28,525 nucleotides of DNA from Empedobacter sp036647415 (GTDB taxonomy: Bacteria; Bacteroidota; Bacteroidia; Flavobacteriales; Weeksellaceae). Both the position numbers and the translations under genes were made by a program. The stretch is taken from NCBI RefSeq assembly GCF_036647415.1, contig NZ_JAVXKG010000036.1:1-28525 (forward strand), read 5' to 3'. Positions within the stretch are counted from its first letter, which is position 1. The number at the start of each line of letters is the position of its first letter. The notes under the pieces were generated by a model. It did not search any database. It was not told the origin of the DNA and saw only the letters and a list, made by a program, of their open reading frames with translations. Of this stretch, positions 1 to 7,100 are shown one piece after another.

Positions 1-16
1 CGCTTTACATAAACTC

Positions 17-66
17 TCTCTTCTTTCATAATGATGCTTTTTTCTGTATCATTATGAAAGAAGAGA
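17..66. repeat. 19-bp perfect inverted repeat (hairpin)
   Basis: Arms 17-35 and 48-66 are perfectly complementary (19 bp) around a 12-nt loop containing a T run. Neither side is followed by a T tract, so it is not a canonical intrinsic terminator. It could be a processing or stability stem for a transcript entering from outside the window, or a copy of a small intergenic repeat. The structure is certain; the function is unknown. Confidence 0.75.
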
Positions 67-82
67 CAATTTATAAACAAAA

Positions 83-115
83 AAACCACTCAAACAGATT
101 GAGTGTTTTTTTTTA
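83..115. terminator. bidirectional intrinsic terminator
   Basis: A 7-bp stem (87-93 with 99-105, loop ACAGA) has an A run on its left and a 10-base T run (105-114, nearly unbroken) on its right. It can therefore terminate the minus-strand lipoprotein gene that ends at 113 and any plus-strand transcript entering from the left. Confidence 0.75.
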
Positions 116-769
116 TTCCAATGTTGAGCCATCAGTGTAAACAACTTTTTCTACCTTGATAACAAATTTCAAATCTTTAAAATTACTATTTTTTATTTTG
201 ATATCCATATCCATAAATTGATTGTAATCATAATAAGCTTCATTTGTATAAACTTGATTTGGAGCAATTTTATCATCAGTTATACTCATTTCATATCCAT
301 CCCCAATTTTATCATCTAATTTATCAAAAATTTTAAAATTAAATTTTATAGCATCTATTGTTTTAGGAGATTTGTTTTTGATAGCATATTTAATAATATT
401 TGATGAATCCCATTCACCTTCATCAAAACTTTTTCCTATTATTGAAACAGTTACAGCATCGTTCATTTTTTTAGCTTTTTCTGCTTCTATTTTCTCAGCT
501 TCAGCTTTTAATTTTTCTTGCTCTAACTTATAATTCTTAGCATCAGAGAGAATGTCATTATATGTTTTTCCTTCTAAAGATTTACCACTTAATTTAGCTC
601 TTACCATCCAAATACCTAAAAGTTCTAACTCTTCTCCTGTTAATTTATTAGACTCTCTTAATTCTTTAGAATCTTGATCTAAGGTAGCTTCAGAATATTT
701 TTTATTTAATGGATTACTACAGCTTAATAACATTGCTGTTAGTAATAAAAATGTCATTTTTTTAATCAT
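113..769 (-). CDS. putative lipoprotein with coiled-coil and Ig-like C-terminal region
   Basis: This gene encodes a 218-residue protein of unknown function, probably anchored in a membrane. The first 17 residues form a lipoprotein signal, with the lipobox LLSC placing the lipidated cysteine at residue 17. Residues about 82-104 are a Lys/Glu/Ala-rich helix that looks like a short coiled coil. The last ~110 residues are beta-rich, with a pattern like the FxLYD-type Ig-like domains of small exported proteins (KYAIKNKS, FNFKIFDK). The frame can be opened upstream to a TTG at 850, but that TTG falls in the terminator of the neighbouring gene and would bury the signal peptide. The ATG at 769 is therefore chosen; it has a TATTTTTG promoter box 18 nt upstream. 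No partner or pathway is evident. It appears monocistronic, bounded by terminators on both sides. Confidence 0.8.
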   Translation of the reverse strand: MIKKMTFLLLTAMLLSCSNPLNKKYSEATLDQDSKELRESNKLTGEELELLGIWMVRAKLSGKSLEGKTYNDILSDAKNYKLEQEKLKAEAEKIEAEKAKKMNDAVTVSIIGKSFDEGEWDSSNIIKYAIKNKSPKTIDAIKFNFKIFDKLDDKIGDGYEMSITDDKIAPNQVYTNEAYYDYNQFMDMDIKIKNSNFKDLKFVIKVEKVVYTDGSTLE

Positions 770-787
770 AATATTTATTCTTTTTTT

Positions 788-795
788 CAAAAATA
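788..795 (-). promoter_or_regulatory. -7 box TATTTTTG for the lipoprotein gene
   Basis: On the minus strand this reads TATTTTTG, a full match to the Bacteroidota -7 consensus TAnnTTTG, ending 18 nt before the ATG at 769. No convincing -33 TTG is seen at the usual distance. Confidence 0.5.
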
Positions 796-828
796 CAATA
801 TTATATAAATAAACATTATTTTCCAAAA

Positions 829-860
829 TAAAAAAAAGCCAATCTATCAAAAGATTGGCT
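829..860 (-). terminator. intrinsic terminator after the phosphodiesterase gene
   Basis: A 9-bp perfect stem (837-845 with 852-860, loop ATCAAA) is followed, reading the minus strand, by a run of T (829-836). It lies 23 nt beyond the stop of the gene that ends at 883. Confidence 0.85.
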
Positions 861-882
861 TCATATTTTATATAAAATCAGC

Positions 883-2151
883 TTATTTTTTCAATATTTT
901 ATTGGCTAATTTATCCGTTCCATCAATATTTTCGGAAATTGGTAAACCCAAAAGTTTTGCCAACATCGGATAAACTTGTACGTTTTCAAAAGCTTTAATA
1001 ATTTTTCCATTCGCAAAATTAGGTCCCCAAGCCATAAAAGTTGCTTGCATTTCTGGTGTTTCTTTCACAAAAAATCCGTGCGAACCTTTTGGAGCTTTAT
1101 TATTAGAAAAATAATTGGGTGCATGTGCCATCAAAATAATTTCTCCAATTCGTCCATAACGATCATCACTTGCATTAAAATGATATTTTGCAGGTACTTC
1201 TGTTGTTTTATAAACAGTAAACTTGTCATTCTGTACCGCTTTCAATTGCTTATAAACAGAATCTATGTCATTTTTATCTTTCACAAATAAACTCACATAC
1301 GACCCATTCATCACGACTTGTACTTTTGTATCATCTATTTTGATTGGTAATTTTAACGGATTTTCATCATCTACTCTCGTCATTCCATGATCAGAAACAA
1401 ATACAAAATTCACATTCAATCCAGTTTTTGCAACCTCATCATTCAATTTCTTGATAGATTCATCCACAAATTGCACAGCTTTCTTTGTTTCTGGTGCATC
1501 GGGACCAAAAGTATGCCCTGCATGATCTACTTCTGGGAAATAAAATGTAATCAAATGTGGACGTTTTTCCGCTGGTAATTGCAACCAATTTACAACTTCC
1601 TGAATACGATAATCTATTGGAGATTTCTCCGAATATTTGTAAGAATAAGTCGGAAACATTCCATTTATTGGTGCTTCAGAACCTGGCCAATAATAACATG
1701 CCGAAAGCATTTTGTTTTCTTCTGCTAAATTCCAAATTGGCGTTCCTCCGTACCATTTCGGATTGATAACGGCTTCTCTATTTCCCAACGAATAACGATC
1801 GCCCGTTGCTTCTTCTAACATTTGATTGCCCACCAAACCGTGATGTGAAGGATATAAACCTGTTACAATTGTGTAATGATTGGGAAATGTAATCGACGGA
1901 TAAGATGGATACATTGCTTTTGCTTCTACTCCATTTTTTGCGAAGTTTTGTAGATTCTTAGCATCATGTTTTTTTGCATAATCGTATCGAAAACCATCTG
2001 CAGAAATCAAAATAACATAAGGTTTATCTTGTTGTTTCGCATCATTTACACGATTTTCTACAACAAGTTGTTGTTCTATTTCTTGCGCATTTGTACAAAC
2101 TGAAAAAGTTAAAACAAGTGCAGAAAATATACTAAGTATTGATTTTTTCAT
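883..2151 (-). CDS. alkaline phosphatase family protein, nucleotide pyrophosphatase/phosphodiesterase (NPP) type
   Basis: This is an exported metal-dependent phosphodiesterase/pyrophosphatase of 422 residues. Residues 1-22 are a Sec signal peptide (…CTNAQ). The two-zinc NPP active site is recognisable: D52 in the ISADGFR motif, the nucleophile T88 in PSITFPNHY, D209 and H213 in PEVDHAGHTFGP, D254-H255 in VSDHGM, and H358 in KGSHGF. Family enzymes hydrolyse nucleoside di- and triphosphates, dinucleotides or phosphodiester lipids; the substrate cannot be read from the sequence. Its length fits bacterial NPPs without extra domains. It lies alone between a terminator (829-860) and its own promoter. 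The TAAATTTG box ends exactly 4 nt before the ATG, which suggests a leaderless mRNA. A periplasmic role in phosphate or nucleotide scavenging is inferred. Confidence 0.9.
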   Translation of the reverse strand: MKKSILSIFSALVLTFSVCTNAQEIEQQLVVENRVNDAKQQDKPYVILISADGFRYDYAKKHDAKNLQNFAKNGVEAKAMYPSYPSITFPNHYTIVTGLYPSHHGLVGNQMLEEATGDRYSLGNREAVINPKWYGGTPIWNLAEENKMLSACYYWPGSEAPINGMFPTYSYKYSEKSPIDYRIQEVVNWLQLPAEKRPHLITFYFPEVDHAGHTFGPDAPETKKAVQFVDESIKKLNDEVAKTGLNVNFVFVSDHGMTRVDDENPLKLPIKIDDTKVQVVMNGSYVSLFVKDKNDIDSVYKQLKAVQNDKFTVYKTTEVPAKYHFNASDDRYGRIGEIILMAHAPNYFSNNKAPKGSHGFFVKETPEMQATFMAWGPNFANGKIIKAFENVQVYPMLAKLLGLPISENIDGTDKLANKILKK

Positions 2152-2155
2152 GTTT

Positions 2156-2163
2156 CAAATTTA
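2156..2163 (-). promoter_or_regulatory. -7 box TAAATTTG, 4 nt before ATG
   Basis: The minus strand reads TAAATTTG-AAAC-ATG. It is a perfect TAnnTTTG match. Because transcription starts only a few bases after this box in Bacteroidota, the mRNA would begin at or next to the start codon at 2151. Confidence 0.6.
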
Positions 2164-2228
2164 AAACCTTTTACTTTTAGAATGGATTAAAAAAATGTCA
2201 ACTATTAAAAAAAAAATATTCTTGAAGT

Positions 2229-3329
2229 TTAATCTTTCTGCAACAATATTTTCTGAAATTCTTTTCCGATAAAGGGATTAATTTGATGCTGAAAACTTTT
2301 TTGAAGTGTAAAAACACTAATTGTTGCATCTGTTTCTGGCGAATAAATAACATCCGTTCCCCACCAACCTCCGTGATAATAAGCGTTAAAACCCATATCA
2401 AAATGAAAAATTCCTAAACAATATTTAGATTGATCCGAAGGTAAAACATAAGTTGACATCAAATCTAAAATCTTTTTATTCTGAATAATTTTACCATCAA
2501 ACAAATATTGGAAAAACAAAGCTGATTCTTTCGCTGTAGAAGCTATTCCTCCTCCTCCATACAAATCCCAAGAAGGATTAATATCATAAGAATCCCATTT
2601 ATTTTTATCCGAATATTGATGTGCAAGCGGAAGAGTTTTTGTTGGATATTTTTCTAAATCTATAAACCATGTTTTTGTCAAACCTAATTCTTTATATTTT
2701 AACAAATCTCGAATAGCAGTATAAAATGGTTGATGCGTTTTTTGTTCGATAATTTCCGTTAAAAGCAAATAATTAATATCTCCATAACTAAATTTTTCTC
2801 CTACTTTCTGAGGTTTTCCTATTTCTATTGCTCGTTTTATTTGCTCCTCTTTTTTCCATTTATATTGCGGATGTTGATTCACAAATTCAAAATACGCATC
2901 GTCAACATAATCTTGTATACCAGAAGTATGCGACAATAAATGTTTTACAGTAATCGCATTCAAATCATATCCATCTTTTTCGAACAACAAACGTGTTTTC
3001 TTTGACAACAATTTTTTAATCGGTTCATCAATCAAAATATCATTTTTTTCTACCAATCGTAGAATCGCAGCAGCCACATAAGGTTTTGTATTACTTGCAA
3101 TCAAAACAGGTTGTTGATTTTTCAATATTTCATTTGTTTTGATGTCCGAAACTCCTTTTGCATAACTCCAAGAAAGGTTTTGCTTTGGCGCTTCAACATG
3201 AACAATAATTCCTACAGCATCTTTATTTTTCTCGTAAATAGAATCTATTTTAGATTGAAAAATTGTTTGAATTTGAGCAATTCCAAAAAATGGAATAAAT
3301 ACTATGTTGAGTAAAAGAGTTTTCTTCAT
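2229..3329 (-). CDS. serine hydrolase, beta-lactamase/penicillin-binding fold (class C-like)
   Basis: This gene encodes a 366-residue exported serine hydrolase of the beta-lactamase/DD-peptidase/esterase superfamily (Pfam Beta-lactamase type). An N-terminal signal peptide of about 18 residues ends FFGIAQ. The catalytic S-x-x-K motif is SNTK, with S79 and K82. The structural motif HLLSHTSGI lies at 130-138. The second motif, usually Y-x-N, reads Y182-G-D184, and the third motif is HGG at 319-321. Asp in the second motif is common in peptidase/esterase-like relatives and less so in true AmpC enzymes, so I would not call it a resistance gene. The substrate may be a D-amino-acid peptide, peptidoglycan stem or ester. 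The gene follows a lipoprotein gene by 30 nt, and the two share a nearly identical 38-bp leader. No clear terminator is seen after it. Confidence 0.85.
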   Translation of the reverse strand: MKKTLLLNIVFIPFFGIAQIQTIFQSKIDSIYEKNKDAVGIIVHVEAPKQNLSWSYAKGVSDIKTNEILKNQQPVLIASNTKPYVAAAILRLVEKNDILIDEPIKKLLSKKTRLLFEKDGYDLNAITVKHLLSHTSGIQDYVDDAYFEFVNQHPQYKWKKEEQIKRAIEIGKPQKVGEKFSYGDINYLLLTEIIEQKTHQPFYTAIRDLLKYKELGLTKTWFIDLEKYPTKTLPLAHQYSDKNKWDSYDINPSWDLYGGGGIASTAKESALFFQYLFDGKIIQNKKILDLMSTYVLPSDQSKYCLGIFHFDMGFNAYYHGGWWGTDVIYSPETDATISVFTLQKSFQHQINPFIGKEFQKILLQKD

Positions 3330-3355
3330 ATTGTTTTATTTGATATTAAAGATAA
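3318..3355 (-). repeat. duplicated 38-bp start region, copy 1
   Basis: This segment covers the leader, ATG and first codons (MKKT) of the serine hydrolase. It matches 3981-4018 at 37 of 38 positions. On the coding strand it contains TATCTTTA, one base from the TAnnTTTG box, 17 nt before the ATG. Confidence 0.8.
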
Positions 3356-3359
3356 TTTT

Positions 3360-3992
3360 CTATGAAAACCAAGTACGTTCAATTTTATGAATTTCCCATT
3401 TATTATTTACTTTTTGAATCCAAATATCATAACCTTGACCACAAAGCTTTCCACATATCATATCTAATTGTAAAAAACCTTTAGTTTGATTATTATTAAA
3501 AAAAATTCTTTTAAAACTTAGTTGTACATCAAGATTTTTAAGGTCTTCATATTCCTTCCAACTTTTATATTCTTTAAAAGACTTTTTTATATTTGGTAAT
3601 TTACTCGCTTTAATTAATATATTATTTGCCTTAATATTAGAATTATTAATATTAATCACAAAACTTGAACTATCCGATTTCGACCAACTTGTTCTAAAAT
3701 TTTTAGATATATTTTTATCAAAATCTTCTTTTCCATATCCACTTACAGTATCATAAATTACTATCAATCTTTTTTGATTTCTAATTTTTAAAATCTCGTT
3801 ATTATAATCATCTTTTTCTTTTTGAGTAATATTTTTTTCAAATTCTATAGGCTCTATATTTACAACACAACTATCAATAATTTCTTGAAATATTTGTGAG
3901 TAAACTTCATTCTGAAAGTTTTCTTTCTTATTTTTTTCAGTACAACTAAGCAAAATAAATGGTAAGAATAAATAAATTAAAGTTTTCTTCAT
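3360..3992 (-). CDS. hypothetical lipoprotein with conserved C-x3-C C-terminal motif
   Basis: This gene encodes a 210-residue lipoprotein whose function I do not recognise. The signal segment ends in the lipobox LLSC, with the lipidated cysteine at residue 17. The middle is Lys/Asn-rich, hydrophilic and poorly distinctive. The C-terminal ~45 residues carry C180-GKL-C184-GQGYDIW followed by a NNKWEI strand. This resembles the end of a family of short exported flavobacterial proteins, in which the two cysteines probably form a disulfide (from memory of such sequences, not a search). The start codon lies inside a 38-bp leader also found before the downstream serine hydrolase, 30 nt away, so the two may be co-transcribed or share control. 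Base composition is more AT-rich than in the phosphodiesterase gene. Confidence 0.75.
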   Translation of the reverse strand: MKKTLIYLFLPFILLSCTEKNKKENFQNEVYSQIFQEIIDSCVVNIEPIEFEKNITQKEKDDYNNEILKIRNQKRLIVIYDTVSGYGKEDFDKNISKNFRTSWSKSDSSSFVININNSNIKANNILIKASKLPNIKKSFKEYKSWKEYEDLKNLDVQLSFKRIFFNNNQTKGFLQLDMICGKLCGQGYDIWIQKVNNKWEIHKIERTWFS

Positions 3993-4018
3993 ATTGTGTT
4001 ATTTGATATTAAAGATAA
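3981..4018 (-). repeat. duplicated 38-bp start region, copy 2
   Basis: This is the leader and first codons of the lipoprotein gene. It differs from 3318-3355 at one position. It includes the near-consensus box TATCTTTA at 4010-4017 on the minus strand, upstream of the ATG at 3992. Confidence 0.8.
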
Positions 4019-4032
4019 ATAAAAACTTGATA

Positions 4033-4061
4033 TGTTATGTTTCGACAAGCTCAACATGACA
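4033..4061. repeat. REP-like intergenic element with imperfect hairpin
   Basis: Arms 4033-4041 and 4053-4061 pair with one G-T wobble around the core TCGACAAGCTC. From memory, the motif TTTCGACAAGCTCAACATGACA recurs in intergenic regions of many Flavobacteriia. Only one copy is in this window, so repetitiveness cannot be shown here. Confidence 0.5.
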
Positions 4062-4082
4062 AACGAAATAAGTTTAGGATAA

Positions 4083-4117
4083 CAACAAAAAAAGAGCTGG
4101 AAAATTCCAGCTCTTTT
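4083..4117 (-). terminator. intrinsic terminator after the macroglobulin gene
   Basis: A GC-containing 8-bp stem (4094-4101 with 4106-4113, tetraloop AAAT) is flanked by an A run (4087-4093) on the left and TTTT on the right. On the minus strand it gives a classic stem plus T tract 22 nt after the stop at 4139. It could work in both directions. Confidence 0.85.
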
Positions 4118-4138
4118 AGATTTATTGATTTGAATTGA

Positions 4139-7100
4139 TTATTTAATTTCTACACGAATTCCTTCGCTTTGCGCACTCAATTCTGGTGCATACATATTTT
4201 GCATAGATGTAATTCCGTTAGAGAAATTACCTGCATTATTTGCTTTCAAATCATATTCAAAAACATACGTTCCTTTGTTCATATAATCTGAAAAGAAATT
4301 AGTCGCCGCATCGCGTGTGCTTTCGTAATACCCAAATTCTCCTTTCCATTTGTAACCAGAAAGTACATTTACAGGTTCAAAACCACTTGCGCGCATATCT
4401 TTTATGTGAACAAATTGCATACTTCTATCCAAAGAAATCTCTAAACGAACCGTTACAATATCTCCAACTTTGATTGGTGTAGAAGTTGTAATTTCTTTCA
4501 AGATTGGACCATTTGCAGCATTTTGTTTTACAAATAATTTCTTATTGAATTTAATTCCCGTTTCGGCAGATTTTATTTTATCTAAATCTTCAAAATATTG
4601 CCAATACATCGCTCCCCAAGCAACACCTGGAGATGTTTTAGCAACCTCAACTTTTCCCATTTCTGGTTTTATTTCTTCTTTGTTCCAAGAAGTTTTTACG
4701 TAACCAGAACCAGCTTGCGCATCTTTGTTTAAATCAAAATTCTGATTTCCAATTTTCACTGTAATTCCTTTATCTGCATCAATCCAAGATTTTCCTGTAT
4801 TCAATAATGCGTAAACAGCTTTTGTCGTTGCTTTTGTAGAATTCCACTGATTTGTTTGACGATTCTTCAATAACCAAACTTTCATTTCTTCTACAGATTT
4901 TTCATCTTTCGTTACTTCATCAAAAGCTTCAATCAACAAAGCTTGCGTTTCCACAGGCGCTTGATACCAGAACCAACCAGCTTGATTATCTTTCCAATAC
5001 ATTCCCATTTCATCCGATTCTACCGCTCTTTCTTTTACAGAATTCACAACGATTTTAGCAGCAGATTGCATTTCGAAACGATTCAGAACAAGTGCAGCCA
5101 TTGCTTTTTGTTGCAACGATAAATCAAGTTTTGTATCATTCAAAGTCTTCAACATTTCGCTTTTCATTTCCTCTAATTCTTTTGACATTGGATATTCTGT
5201 CAAGAAAAATGAACGTGCATATAAATAATGAATTCCGTCCGAATAAACTGCATTTTGTAATGATTTTTTATCTTTTTTGAATTCTTTGAAACGTTTTAAA
5301 TTCTCATCATCAATGTACTGAATTGCTTTTTTGATCAATGGATTCACATCCATATCAAAGGCTTTGAAATTAACGTCCATCTTTTTTAGATTTCCGAAAC
5401 CAGCAACAATGTGTGTCGTAATATATTCGTTTGGACGACCGCCATCAAACCAAGCGAAACCTCCATTTGATAGTTGTTTATCTGATAATTTTTGGAAAGC
5501 AGATTTCATTTCTGTTTGCATTTGGTTCAATTGGAACAATGTCGCAATTTGCTTCATTTGCTCTTCTTCGCTTTCCGCATTTTTTACCCAAGGCGTTTCT
5601 TCAAGAATAATATTTTTCAATTCTTGGTTCAATTGTAATTTCGATTTTAATTGACCTTTTTTGTTCCAATCATCAAAAACTGCTTTAATTTTTGGATTAG
5701 AATTAATCAATTTTTGCGAAATCATGTTTCCATATAGTCGAGAAAATACTTGTTCTGCACACTCATATGGATATTCGCGCAAATAAGGCAACGAGAAAAT
5801 TGCGTACCAAATCGGATTCGTTGTCATCTCGAACGTTAATTTGAAATTATCTAACGAAGTCGATTTATTGTTGACCATATTCTGAAATTGGAACGTCTTC
5901 TTTTGACCTTCTTTTACAAAAATTGGTAAAGTTTCCGTCACCATCATACGATTTGTCAAGATTGGTAAAGCCGATTCTTCTCCATCAGAAAAATCTCCAG
6001 CCGAAGCCACCACTCGATACACAACCGCTTGTACGTTTTTCGGAACATCAATTGTCCATGTCACTTGATCTGAATTTCCTTTTGCAACTGTAAAATTCTG
6101 AATTGCATTATTCAAGTTAAATTGTGCATCAATTGGTTGATTTGTAAATGCATCAAACAACATCAATTTTGCAGAACCATTTAAAACTTTATCTGATAGA
6201 TTATTAATCTTAGATGAAACCGAAATTTTATCGCCTTCTCGTAAGAAACGTGGCATATTTGGAACAACCATCAAGTCTTTTTGCGTACGAACATTTTGCT
6301 CTAAATAACCCGTTTTAAGATCTGTTGTATGCGCCAAAGCCATAAATTTCCATTCTGTTAAACTTTCTGGCGATGTAAATTCTATGATTACATTTCCGTT
6401 CGCATCTGTTTTCAGATTTGGATAAAAGAATGCTGTTTCATTTAGATTTGTACGTGCTTTTACATTATCTAATGCTGTACTTGCAGCTTTTTTTGTTGTA
6501 ATTACCACTACTCCATTTGCTCCTTTTGCTCCATAAATAGAAGTTGCAGCACCATCTTTTAATACAGTGATTGATTGAATATCAGCTTCAGTTAAATCAC
6601 TTGGCATTTTATCAAACACAACTCCGTCTACAACATATAAAGCGTTTTCGTTTCCTTGTAATGATGATGCTCCACGGATAACAGTTGAATAACCTAAAGA
6701 TTGTTTCTCTTTTGTTATTCCTAATGCAGTTACTACAGAACCTTCTAAATCTACATCATCAGCAGCTTCCATTCGCACATCTGCTTGTATAACATTTCCA
6801 TCTAATTCTTTCATTGTAACACTTGGCGCAGATTTCATCATTCTACGGTTCATGCGGTTTTGGTTAAATCCGAAATCGAAAAGATTGAAATTAAGACCTG
6901 CATAACCATTTGGATAGAAATCATAATAACGATTGTTATAAATCGCATTAGAACCATTTACCAAATAATATTGAACCAAATTGAAAGAACGATTAATACG
7001 AGAATTTGTAATATTATACACCTTGAAATCTAACGAATTTGATGCAAATTGGTCTAAAGAAGCATCGTACATACTTGCCAAAACTTCCGCAGAAACTTTG

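Noticed and set aside
770..850. Upstream extension of the first lipoprotein to a TTG at 850
   Set aside because: It would run through the neighbouring terminator and the promoter box and would place the lipobox signal inside the protein.
2229..3329. Beta-lactam resistance gene
   Set aside because: The second motif is Y-G-D rather than Y-x-N and the protein resembles general serine hydrolases or esterases; no specific support for beta-lactam hydrolysis.
6475..6775. Reading the plug motif as evidence for a TonB-dependent receptor gene or a gene boundary
   Set aside because: The frame is continuous, no beta-barrel follows, and typical A2M sequence resumes directly, so it is an internal segment.
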